From: Bipolaris cookei | Taxonomy: Eukaryota > Ascomycota > Dothideomycetes > Pleosporales > Pleosporaceae | Direction of reading: 5' to 3' | DNA: 64,000 nucleotides | Assembly (NCBI GenBank): GCA_002286855.1 | Contig: NRSV01000017.1 | Coordinates: forward strand, 165,475 to 229,474 | Shown: positions 23,324-32,842 of the stretch, piece after piece | Layout: the number at the start of each line of letters is the position of its first letter | Numbering within the stretch: position 1 is the stretch's first letter | Program-made: the position numbers and the translations under genes | The notes under the pieces: generated by a model | Databases searched by the model: none | The model's input: the letters and a program-made list of their open reading frames with translations, nothing else | Told to the model about the DNA's origin: nothing

Positions 23324-24005
23324 GAAAGAGAGAGTAGTAGATGGGTGGTTTTTTAAATCATGTTTTGTATTGTTGTGAAATTTGTTATTGGCGTGCTGTC
23401 AAATGTTGATGTGTACTGAGGGCTTTTGGTCCGAGCATGAGTAGGCAGAAATACAACTACAACTCAATTGTCAGTGTTTTTAATGAACTTCGAGACTGTT
23501 AGTGAATCAGCGCCGATTGAAGTTGATTCAAGTCTCTATATTCGAATGTTCCCCACTGTCATATTTTCTTGGACATTTAAATGACTAACGTACATCCCTT
23601 TGTACTGGAACAACTGATGTAGCGGAACCTTATGGTCTTACCGCTTAAAAGAGGTCGCGCTCATAGAAATCACTTTGTGCCTCCCAGCTTTGGAAATCGC
23701 TCAAACCTCTAACCTTCTGATGTCACTTTACGACTTGCCTCTAAACTTCCAATGGCAGATACTTGCTACTATCCTGTGCAGCACCGAGCTACGAGGTCTC
23801 AAGAGTTCGTTTCGTTATTCTAGTTAATGCAGTTTGTGATTATGCGTCCAGTATACAGATGACTGGTACTAACCCATTTTAGAAATGGCGTGAAGGTATG
23901 CTTGTTCCCAAGGTATGCGAGGGAGCCTTTATATTTGTTCAGTTCTAACAACCCAGGGTATAATTGCGAACTTGCACGGGACTATGTCATGTTTCCTGTT
24001 ATTCT
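23324..24005. other. Spacer with possible F-box start
   Basis: At 23719 a short frame reads MSLYDLPLNFQWQILATIL, reminiscent of an F-box, and ends within 40 codons. I see no continuation, so no gene is called. Confidence 0.3.
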
Positions 24006-24760
24006 TCAAACGAAACCAATGTCGATCTCTAGCCGTTGGAAAAGAACAAGCAGTTCCAGCCAAGATGTCAGGTACTTTCTGTCGCAGTTTTCATAGCAAT
24101 GATAATGGTGCCTCTCCAACGTCTTCTGGACCCCTTTTTCAATCATCTCGTCGATATTCTGGAGAGAAAAAAGAATCGATATCGGGTATCTTTTCGATGC
24201 CTCTGGAGCATGTGAGATGGCATTCGGCAATCTCATGCAATATCCACAGGCGCGGCTTAAAAGGCCAGCAAAAGTATGTAGAGCCAGTGTTGCGGATGAT
24301 GCCTGAAATGGTCCGTAAACCATGATAGAAGTATGTTTTTTCTGGTGGTGATCGTGGATGCTGTGGCATGCATGTCCAGTCCACCCAGATGTACGGCCAT
24401 GTTTGCGCCTCCTGTTCAGCTTGGTGAAGGCGTAAGGTCTTCCCATCTGGATCAGGATTCTCCCTCTTGCACTAGAAATGGCTGATGAAAAAGTAATATT
24501 TCCGCCAAACATAGCCTGACGCGGCGGGTATAAGAACACAGTCGTCCAGGACTTCGCGAGACCACTTCCTGAAGTGGTTTTGCGACATGGAAGCACCCAT
24601 TCTTTGGAAGAACCAAAATAGTGACGGTCTTAGGACTCTCAGTAAGGAACTCGTCCAAGGAGTGATATTCGCTTAACGTGTCCTTATGGAAGTCTTTGGA
24701 GACGAGCTGCTCATCGGGTATGAGGTCATTCCAAGCGGCGACACTCCGAATCACAAGGGA
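24006..24760 (-). pseudogene. Broken gene of a fungal family with an ISHYW..YIWVDWTCMP core
   Basis: Minus-strand segments fit one protein once two frameshifts and a stop are allowed: YHSLDEFLTESPKTVTILVL, LPKNGCFHVAKPL, a shift, EVLDDCVLIPAASGYVWRKY, YFFISHF, TAG, CKRENPDPDGKTLRL, PYIWVDWTCMPQHPRSPPEK, SGIIRNTGSTYFCWPFKPRL, WILHEIAECHLTCS, a second shift near 24175, and GVQKTLERHHYHCYENCDRK followed by YLTSWLELLVLFQRL. From memory of similar fungal proteins the TAG replaces a Trp. The start is not preserved. Function of the family is not known to me; such proteins tend to occur in expanded, strain-variable sets. Confidence 0.6.
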
Positions 24761-25745
24761 AGACTATGCGAAATCTTGAGTTGGTATCACACGCGGGAGA
24801 GTCACTAATTTCGACACTGCGTACAGAGTTGAAGTAATTCTCGAAGTAAAAGTAGCGTTGCAGACACTGAGATATGTTACTCCAAAGAGTTGGGCAGTTT
24901 GTGAGCTACCAGAGCAGACGTGTCAAGCCCTGACACATGTATTGGGCTGATTGGGCGAGGATTAGGCGCTGGAGCTTAGAAGGCTGGGGTTGCTGTACAT
25001 AGGCTCACGTGACGAAGTGTTTACATGAGCGACCCCCTGCTCTGAGGAAAGACGCGAAGTGTAGATACTGGAAGCCGATTCTGCAAGCTATTGTAGAGAG
25101 GTCGTAGGCGTAGACTAGGTCAAAATCTTTACTGCTCATTGTTTTGCTTACTTTAATGTTTGCTGACCGTCGTACTTAAGCTTGTGGACTGTTGTTATCG
25201 CTGTAATGCTTACCTAGTAAGCTTCAGGTGTCAGGTGACCTGCTCTTACGAGCCCGCCTCTATTCAGCTAACTTGGTGATAGAAATTACATTAGCGCTTC
25301 TGATTGGTGCATCTGATACGGAAGTACTAGACCTTGTGGCGATCATGCACAAATCAGTTCACAGATTAGCTCCTGTAGCTGATGAGCAGGCCCGGACGAT
25401 TTTATTGAATCTCTTCACATGTATAGAAGCGACATATATATTGCAACGGACGAAAACGATGGTGATGGCCTTGTAAATTGTGAGGTTTATTATTGGGATG
25501 AAGCAGGTGTCTTCACGTACCTAGAGGGAAGGCGTCTGCACTTGTAAGCAGTTGATTGTGTGTGAAGTATTGTATATTCTGATGTGTATGATGATAGGAG
25601 CAAGTTTAAATACAGCGTTATTAGTCAGTGAGTAACCACGTGACTATACATGGTACTTCTGGACTTACAACACTACAGTAATTCTTTTGTTGATAGGCAT
25701 ATATTGATTTTGAATCAACCCTAGTATATATCTGAGTAAGCAAAA
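24761..25745. other. Gene-poor stretch
   Basis: AT-rich. An 82-codon ORF at 25228-25476 has no likeness to any family I know. Nothing else recognised. Confidence 0.4.
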
Positions 25746-26288
25746 ATAATTGTCACGCTGGCTGGCGAAAATTGGCGTACCTGGAGCGGAACCTCACTGT
25801 ACATGTGGCCACAACAGACAGATGCTCATCCACGTCCTTGCATACTGTCCGGACACGAAGGAAGCTAGGGCTAAACTCCTTACCAGAGCGGGCACAACCC
25901 AGATCCACGAACTCCTCAGGGACAAGAACAAGGCGGTCATAGCTGAACAGTGGCTCCTAGACACATGCCTACTCGAGCACCTAAAAGTCGCGATCAGGAT
26001 TGAAGCAACAGACACGACGGAGTGGAAACCATTCCACATACTCAGCTCTTGACAAGGAGCTAGCTACACATACTCTGCTACCCCAAAGAGGGGCAACACA
26101 GTCAAAGGCGGCACGGGGAGGAGAAAGGACCGGGATAAGTAACGAGAAGTGGTAGAGGTTTTTAAGCAGGATAATCTGCTATGTTTGCTCTACGCGCCTA
26201 GAAATAGAAAGATAGTGTTCATAGATCCGAAAGGAAACCAGGTAGCACTTTAAATTGATTTATTATTATTATTATAATTGTCACGCTG
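25746..26288 (+). mobile_element. 5'-truncated LINE tail with target-site duplication
   Basis: A 15-bp word ATAATTGTCACGCTG stands at 25746-25760 and again at 26274-26288. Between them is a 513-bp body whose ORF (about 25750-26052) encodes the last segment of a non-LTR retrotransposon polyprotein. It carries the C-terminal zinc-like motif CTCGHNRQMLIHVLAYCP (CxC..H..C). The body ends in a simple ATT repeat just before the second word. This is the hallmark of target-primed reverse transcription that aborted early. Orientation is plus. Confidence 0.8.
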
Positions 26289-26842
26289 CCTGCTGGCTAT
26301 AATAATTACTGTGAAGTCAGGGTATCTATAATTCTGTTTGTTACGGTGGTTGTTCCGTTACAAAGGGATATACGTTAATTGAGATAGATGATTCTGGATT
26401 AGTCAAAATAGCATGACTCTGGGAACTTGAAGCGGAACTGTTGGCACTAGTAACTTTAGTAGAATGCGCTTGAATATCAAATGGCGAGTGCTGTTAAATC
26501 CCCGCTCGGACTTTGAGATATCATCTCAATACTCAAGACATTTGTTTGATTACCTTACTGTCCGTATAAGTAATAAGGTGACAGCGATCGGATAGCTCGG
26601 AAGCTCTATCCCGCACACAGCAGTGGGCAACCCCCACAATAGGACCAAAGCAGAGAGCATAAGAAGAGAACCTTGTACGCACGTAGATAGACAAGAATTT
26701 TGAATACACACACCTGTCTTTTGGCAACCCTTCTGCATTCGTGCAAACCCTCTTTAGCCCCGCGCGCACATGCTTCGTACCTTGCTGTTTGCACCCGGTT
26801 CACGCTTATGCTAGCTAGCTACAGAGCTCATTCAACACTTAC
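26289..26842. other. Spacer, nothing recognised
   Basis: Between the LINE tail and the second solo LTR; overlapping short ORFs only. Confidence 0.4.
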
Positions 26843-27083
26843 TGTTAGAATTAGGTCCTTTAGTAGTATGACTACTATAGGTAACTAAGTCGGAGTGGCA
26901 AGGTGGGTAGTTCTAACGTCTACTATTCGGCATATCCACCGTGTTGTTGTCTATCTACTACGCGTACGTGGCAACGTGTATTGTGTGTACACGCGCAGCA
27001 CTGGCCACCGCGTGGCGCCATTCTCTCGCCCAGGCTCTGAACTTTCTTCTACCAACCTGGGCTGGACTCGCATATTCTCAACA
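26843..27083. mobile_element. Solo LTR, copy 2 (241 bp, same family as 9469-9709)
   Basis: Begins TGTTAGAATTAGG and ends ATTCTCAACA, with a 5-bp duplication CTTAC (26838-26842 and 27084-27088). Length and sequence equal the copy at 9469-9709 except one base that I can see. Different target duplications show two independent insertions. Confidence 0.88.
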
Positions 27084-27211
27084 CTTACCATATTTACTCA
27101 GACCAATAATGAAGAGTCGAGTGTCTATGCCCGAAATTGTACTGCTAAACTGTGCTTGAATAAAATATTGCATAGTGTTTGCCAGAGTGCGCATTAGATT
27201 CTATACAATAC

Positions 27212-30200
27212 TTAAGCACTCTGAATGCATTGAGCCAATCCACCCCAGTTGTCCTTACACCATGGCGCCAATACTATCGCTCTCTGTGCATCTCCAACGT
27301 CTCCAGTACTATTCATTGCACCAGCCAAGCCAGCAGCACCAAGCGAACCTTTTGGAGGCGCATTGCGCATCGCCGTTTCCCTTGCAAGTGTACTGGCAAA
27401 TTCATTACCGCCGGTAGCATCTGCGAGGTCCGCCCAACCAATATGCTTGAAAGGCGCTAGCATAACGCTTCGACGTGCTTCGTCGAGTTCTTGTTCCTCG
27501 CCACCAAGACTAATAGATATGGCTTCCGTGACCTTTTCCACCCGCGCCAGCTGGTGGTCGCTAAGATCCTTGTTTGTGCGCATGCGATTGAGGTCGTCCT
27601 TGATGGCTTCCATAATTTCAAGATCGTCGTCAAGAACCGTCATGGCACCGATGAGTGTCAGTAAACCCACATGGCCGTCGTGTTTCTCAATAGCAGCGAA
27701 GAGTTGATCACGAGCTACTTGCTTTTCGTTCTTCCCGCCTTTAGCCCAGAGGACCTCGGCCAAGATGCAAATAATGTCAGGGTTAGCACCGGTTGTCTCT
27801 AGGGCTTTGCGGAAGTATGATATTGCTGCATCAAAGGAGCCGTAGAAGTAATGTGCGAGACCAGCTGTGAGACGGGCGGATAGTTTAGTCGTTGCAAGCT
27901 GGTCTTTGGACAGAGCAGTCTGTTTGGAATCGCTTTGAATCTCTGAAAGAAGATCGAGAGCAGTCTCGGCATCCTCTACTGCCATTTCATCGGATCCAAT
28001 GGCGAGAAGATTGCGGGCCAAATCCGTCTTGGCTTGGGCCACTCGGGCCAGTGACTTCATCGACTCGGTCTTCTCGTATTCCTGCTCGACGGTCTCATTG
28101 ACCATGTCCAAAGCAGTCACAGCCGCATTGTGGTTGCTGACACGCTCCAAGAACAACGCCGCAAGATGTCTATGCGAGATATCATATGGCGCTTGTATAC
28201 TCAATTGTTGGAGCGCAAAGAGCGGCTGTATGAGGCTTGTGATTTCGCTCGAAGACGACGGGGAAGACACTAGGAAATCAAACGCTGAAACCGCATACTG
28301 TCGCTTGGTGAGGAGTAGCGACGACTCTGAGAGTTCGAATGCGTGCGTAAAGTGGGATAGCGCTTCGTTGGAGTCACCAGTAAGTAGCGCAATGATGCCC
28401 TCGCCTACCCATGCTAAAGAGTAATCGGGGTCTTGCGACTGTGCCCTCGAGAAGGCTGCATGGGCAAGCTCGGTATCATTCTGGAGCAGATAAAGCGCTC
28501 CGAGGTTAGTCCAGGTGTGCACACTTCGCTCATTTAGATGCAACGACCGGACGAAAGCATGTTGAGCGACCTTTGGGCTTAATGTTGTCGTGATTACACC
28601 AAGCGAGTTCCAGAACTCAGAGTTGCCAGCTTCGAGCTCAATCGCACGCTTGAAACACTTCATGGCCGCTCGAAGATATGTCGTTAGTTTGGAATCTTCT
28701 CCAGATTCCTGCTCCAGGCACACGTGAGCTCTGTACTCGGTCCAGCCAAGATTGTACCAAGCTACCGCCTGTGCGTGTATGTCATGTACGCAGCTTATGA
28801 TTGCTCTCTTTTGAGCCAGAATCGCAGCCTTTAGGACTTTTGTCAGGATCGAATCCCTGTTCGTGGAAAGTGAAGCCAGCTCTGCCTGGCCAAGTCCATC
28901 AATGTCTTTGTGCACGTCAAAGTCAAGGTCCATGTCTGACTTGCTTTGCAGAACTTTCACAACCAGTTCAAATGGACATTGATCAAGCTTGTCTTGAATC
29001 CAGCTGAATATACTGCAAGCATCTCCGACAGCCTTCCACAGGTTGAAGGCGTCAGGTTTGTATTCTGTGATGGTGTCGGCAACCTCGATACCTCGGGTAA
29101 CACTGTCGCCAGCCTCCCCAAAGAATCCAGTCTCGACACAATGCCAGGCCTTTTCAACAAGTGTCTGTAGTAACGCGATGGATACGCCAAACTCCTTGGG
29201 TCGTACTGCCAGTACTGCTTCATAACCAGTAAGGGCTTCGTCAAATTCGCTTAGTTCGCGATTGACGTTGGCCAACATGTACTTTGTGAACCATCCCTCC
29301 TCGTCTGATCTCTTCATTACCACGCCGTCTGTGGGGTTCTCGGCATAGTTGAAAGCACGAGATGCCGAGTTGTATCGTCCAGAATTATGATAGCTCTCAC
29401 CAAGACCAACGTAAGAGTAGTAGTCGTCTGGACTGATGCGCAATGCTGAAAGAAATGATATGATACTCTTTTGGTACTCTTGCTTGTTCATCTGGACTAC
29501 GCCGAGAGCTGAGTATGGCCAACTGATGCCCTTTCGCTTCGAACCAGGTGTTTGCCGGGCCTTACCAGAGTCTACCACTCGCTGAGCGACAACTTCAACA
29601 ATGTCCCATTCTCCTTGGTTGGCGAAAAGACGAGCTAATCGCTCAGCTGCCACAACCTCAGAAGGTGATAGCTCAAAAGCCTTTTGGAAACACTGCCTGG
29701 CGCGCCTGCGGTCTTTGTTGTAGTCCTCATAGAATATACCGAGGAGTGTGTATGCAGGGGCATAGTTTGGGTTTGCCTTTATAGCTGCAAGTAGCTTGGC
29801 GTATGTTCTTTGTCGATCTTTTCGCGCAGCTTTTGAGTGATCAAGTTCCCATAGACAAACACCTATCCGATAGAGGGTCTGTGCTCGAAGCTCACGGCCA
29901 CGTTGCTTGGTTGCATCGAGTTGGGGGTAATCAAGATACTGTTGTAGCCTTTCTAATCCAGTCTTGTAATCCCCAGCCAACGCCTGACACCAGGCTGATT
30001 CCGCACCGATACGGCCGTTTGAGGGATCTTGTTGCAACGCCTGTTCTAGAAATTGGAAAGCCTTCTCATATTCTTCTTCTTCTTCTAGGACTAATCCAAT
30101 GCCAATGAGTGCAGAGGTGAACTGAGGTTTGCGTTTCAAAATGGATTCGAAGATACCTTTGGCTTCCGAATGGTTTCTTGGTGCTTGGTAGTAGACCAAA

Positions 30201-30643
30201 GCAGTGGCGAGGGTGCTGCTCAGAGCATCGCGTGTCTTTTGGAACGACAAATCAGTCTTTTTGGCCTCCGCAGCCGCGTACTTGAGACCTTTCCTGGTAG
30301 TCTCGACTGCACTCTCATACTCCTCAAGAAACAGGTAATAATCTCCGAGAAGGCAATGAGCCAGGGGAGACTTTGCAGCTTCGCTAAGACCTTCGGTCAT
30401 CAACACCAGGCAATCTTCCTGTGAGACTGGAACATCTTGGGTAAGGGCTACCCCACCTTCACTCAAGTCCGGTCCTTCTTTTGAATCGCCCTCTGCAGTA
30501 AGCGGGTATTTTGCTATACCGCTGCTGAGCCAGCCTATAATGACTTTTGATAAACCCTCGTTCGGGAATAGCTCGATGAATTGCCGTAATGTTGAGATAT
30601 CCAGATCCAGCAAGTCGTGTGCGCTGTCTGCGTGTGACGCCAT
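27212..30643 (-). CDS. SKI3: Ski3, C-terminal half (TPR superhelix), separate gene
   Basis: Single exon, 1143 aa from ATG 30643 (GTCATGG context); an in-frame ATG at 30862 would add 73 residues unlike Ski3. The protein begins just before LDISTLRQFIELFPNEGLSK and runs through many TPR units to the Ski3-type C-terminus MLAPFKHIGWADLA..AIVLAPWCKDNWGGLAQ. Ski3 is the scaffold of the cytosolic Ski complex, which feeds mRNA to the exosome in 3'-to-5' decay. In other fungi these residues follow directly on the part encoded here at 30926-31841 on the opposite strand. The frame is intact over 3.4 kb, so this half appears to be under selection. The residues missing between halves are few (about ten). 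Confidence 0.88.
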   Translation of the reverse strand: MASHADSAHDLLDLDISTLRQFIELFPNEGLSKVIIGWLSSGIAKYPLTAEGDSKEGPDLSEGGVALTQDVPVSQEDCLVLMTEGLSEAAKSPLAHCLLGDYYLFLEEYESAVETTRKGLKYAAAEAKKTDLSFQKTRDALSSTLATALVYYQAPRNHSEAKGIFESILKRKPQFTSALIGIGLVLEEEEEYEKAFQFLEQALQQDPSNGRIGAESAWCQALAGDYKTGLERLQQYLDYPQLDATKQRGRELRAQTLYRIGVCLWELDHSKAARKDRQRTYAKLLAAIKANPNYAPAYTLLGIFYEDYNKDRRRARQCFQKAFELSPSEVVAAERLARLFANQGEWDIVEVVAQRVVDSGKARQTPGSKRKGISWPYSALGVVQMNKQEYQKSIISFLSALRISPDDYYSYVGLGESYHNSGRYNSASRAFNYAENPTDGVVMKRSDEEGWFTKYMLANVNRELSEFDEALTGYEAVLAVRPKEFGVSIALLQTLVEKAWHCVETGFFGEAGDSVTRGIEVADTITEYKPDAFNLWKAVGDACSIFSWIQDKLDQCPFELVVKVLQSKSDMDLDFDVHKDIDGLGQAELASLSTNRDSILTKVLKAAILAQKRAIISCVHDIHAQAVAWYNLGWTEYRAHVCLEQESGEDSKLTTYLRAAMKCFKRAIELEAGNSEFWNSLGVITTTLSPKVAQHAFVRSLHLNERSVHTWTNLGALYLLQNDTELAHAAFSRAQSQDPDYSLAWVGEGIIALLTGDSNEALSHFTHAFELSESSLLLTKRQYAVSAFDFLVSSPSSSSEITSLIQPLFALQQLSIQAPYDISHRHLAALFLERVSNHNAAVTALDMVNETVEQEYEKTESMKSLARVAQAKTDLARNLLAIGSDEMAVEDAETALDLLSEIQSDSKQTALSKDQLATTKLSARLTAGLAHYFYGSFDAAISYFRKALETTGANPDIICILAEVLWAKGGKNEKQVARDQLFAAIEKHDGHVGLLTLIGAMTVLDDDLEIMEAIKDDLNRMRTNKDLSDHQLARVEKVTEAISISLGGEEQELDEARRSVMLAPFKHIGWADLADATGGNEFASTLARETAMRNAPPKGSLGAAGLAGAMNSTGDVGDAQRAIVLAPWCKDNWGGLAQCIQSA

Positions 30644-30925
30644 GACGGCGGCTTGATAGTATTGCCACTTGGTCAATGAAATAAAGACCTTACACGTAAG
30701 ATTTCGAGGGTAGAGTACCAGGTGAAGATGATTTTCCAGCTGCCGACGCAGAATGATGGTCTTTGTCGGATTGATCGAAGTCGGGATCAACGCGCCAAAG
30801 TGCCGTGCGTCATTGGATCTCGCGCGCCCCACATAGACATGCAACTCAAACCTATGGCGCATTCATAGCAAGCATTCCGCCGTACAGACGGCCGGTTCAG
30901 CACTACGTGAACTTGTATTGACGCC
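30644..30925. promoter_or_regulatory. Shared 282-bp intergenic region between the two SKI3 halves
   Basis: Lies between the start codons of two divergent reading frames that together make one Ski3 protein. If the C-half starts at ATG 30862 the space shrinks to 63 bp. The original SKI3 promoter most likely lies here, next to the N-half; the C-half would have acquired it by inversion. This is inference from gene order. Confidence 0.5.
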
Positions 30926-31841
30926 ATGTCTACGAAGTCAGCGCTCAAAGCTTCCAAAGCTGCAATTGGGGCAAAGGACTGGGACGAAGCGAAGAACCAA
31001 GCCAAAGCCGTCATCGACAAGGACCCAAATAACTACTTTGCGTACCTGTTCCTGGGTCGTGCAAACGATGGCCTGAGTAAATACGACGAGGCAGCAAAGG
31101 CCTACTATGCGGCAACCAAGCTCAAGCCCGAAGATCCCCAGGCATGGCTAGGTCTGAGGGCCATGTACGAGGGGCTCAAGGGCGTAAAGGTAGATGAGAA
31201 CATCGACGTTGGTCTGGCGCTGGCACAAATATACATGGATCTGTACGTTTGAGTTATTCCCTAAGTGAAAGAGCATGTAGTAACAAAAGTAAAGCGACGA
31301 CCCGCACAAATCACAATCCGCAATCGACAAACTCGTCGACCACGCCCGCGCCCACGGCACAAAAATGCAATACGCCCGCGCCCTCAGCACGCAATTGCCC
31401 TCCTCCCCCCTATACACCTACCTCGAAGGCCGCCTCCCCGATCCTGCAAAAGTATATAACCGCATCGCCGAAATCCACGAGACACACGACGCAGCAACCA
31501 TCAAGCGCCTCATCGAAGAGCGCCGGCTCCGCGTCGGTGCAACCCTCGAAGGCACCACCGCTACTGTCAAAAACGAAGTCTATGCCGCGAGCCCGCTAGA
31601 GGATATATACGAACAGGCCATTAATTGGACGCGCGATGACGAGCTGCGCAGGGAATACGAAGAGAAGCTCCTAGCGAGAGCGTACGACATGCTCATGGTA
31701 CTCCCCGCAGGCCAGAAAGCAGAGAAGAGGGAGAAAGTCATGAGGCTGGCGCATGACATGGTTGTAATCAAGCACCCAAACTTGCTAGCCTGGACCATCG
31801 AATTAGAATGGCGATCAGGCATGGAAATCGAAGCGCATTGA
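30926..31841 (+). CDS. SKI3: Ski3, N-terminal half, separate gene
   Basis: Exons 30926-31242 and 31295-31841, with intron 31243-31294; 287 aa. It begins MSTKSALKASKAAIGAKDWD and shows two or three N-terminal TPR units: EAKNQAKAVIDKDPNNYFAY, LFLGRANDGLSKYDEAAKAY and YYAATKLKPEDPQAWLGLRA. Then come LPSSPLYTYLEGRLPDPAK and the Ski3-type segment YEEKLLARAYDMLMVLPAGQ..MVVIKHPNLLAWTIELEW. A stop follows eleven residues later (IEAH*). In intact Ski3 the chain would continue at LDISTLRQFIELFP, encoded here on the opposite strand at 30643 downward. The N-terminal arm of yeast Ski3 is a flexible regulatory arm of the Ski complex. Confidence 0.85.
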
Positions 31842-32000
31842 GCAATTTGGCAGGAAAGCATGGTATGGCGTTTTGGGGTAACAATGAATATCCCTTCACC
31901 CGCACTCTCTTGTGCTTCGATTTTTTTTAAAAAAAATAACAAATGAAACACATTCAAAACTCCATTACTCCCACCCACCCCCCTCTACTCTGGTGAGAGG

Positions 32001-32613
32001 TTAGACTTTGGTAGCCCCAACAACCCTCCTCTTCTCCCCCGCAAACAAACTCTCGCCTTGCTTCAACGCGTGAATAAGCATTGGCACGCTACTCGCCTTG
32101 AAATCCGGGGCTTCGCGCACTTTGTCAAGGTCGTCTGCAAATTCTGTGGCGAGCTTGCGGAGATAGAGCGTGCTGAAGTCGTCTTGGGGTGCTTTGCTGG
32201 GCTGGCTGGAGGCTGGGTTTACTGCTTGTGGGGGAGGAGAAGGGGGTGCGTCTTCCATGGGGACATCATTATCGGGTACGGAGGCTGGTTTGGATTTCTT
32301 CTTTTCTTTTTTGGCTGGGACGGGGGATAGTGGTGTGTTTGGTTTCTTTTTGGTTGAATTGTTAATAGCGAGTTTCATGTCTTTGGGGTAAAAGGTGGCT
32401 TACACTTGTATCACGGTCTACCGCCATGACACTCTTTTCACTGGAAACATCGCTGTCGCTTTCGCTCGAGGACGAGACTGTTGCGCAAAGCGTTAGCGTC
32501 ACGCGTTTTCAATTCTTCTTTGTAGATATGGATGTACCTTCTGTCCTTGTTCTTCGCTTCTTCGAACGCTTCTTCTTCTTCTCAACACCGTTTGGTCCTC
32601 TTTGCGCCACCAT
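32001..32613 (-). CDS. RSA3: Ribosome assembly protein 3
   Basis: Exons 32538-32613, 32404-32477 and 32001-32345; 164 aa. Introns are 32478-32537 (GTACAT..GCTAAC..CAG) and 32346-32403 (GTAAGC..CTATTAAC..AAG). The second intron was placed by its branch point and reading frame; a start at an internal ATG in the last exon would be the alternative. The N-terminus is Lys/Arg-rich (EKKKKRSKKRRTRT), followed by acidic-Ser and Pro-rich linkers. The C-terminal domain FSTLYLRKLATEFADDLDKV..PDFKASSVPMLIHALKQGESLF is the Rsa3 signature. Known role: nucleolar factor in early 60S assembly. Confidence 0.85.
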
Positions 32614-32842
32614 GTCTTTTTTTTTGTAGAGTATGGTTGCGAATGGGAGAAAAGTTCGAGACATGAATGTCGCGTTATCGATAGGGCACGTGCTGACGCT
32701 AAATCAAGGGTCTTGCATGGATTTGTCCTAATCGCCATCGGTCTGCTACGGGCATTAAATCATTGGTTGATGAATGCTCATGTCTGATAGCTTCTTAGAT
32801 CATTATGTAGCCGCTAACGAAGATGTGCCCATTGAAGCTAAT

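Noticed and set aside
25228..25476. 82-codon ORF in gene-poor DNA
   Set aside because: Hydrophobic stretch but no recognised family, no clear promoter and no splice-supported extension.
30644..30862. Longer Ski3 C-half start at ATG 30862
   Set aside because: Adds 73 residues with no likeness to Ski3 and uses up most of the intergenic space. Not excluded, but less likely than ATG 30643.
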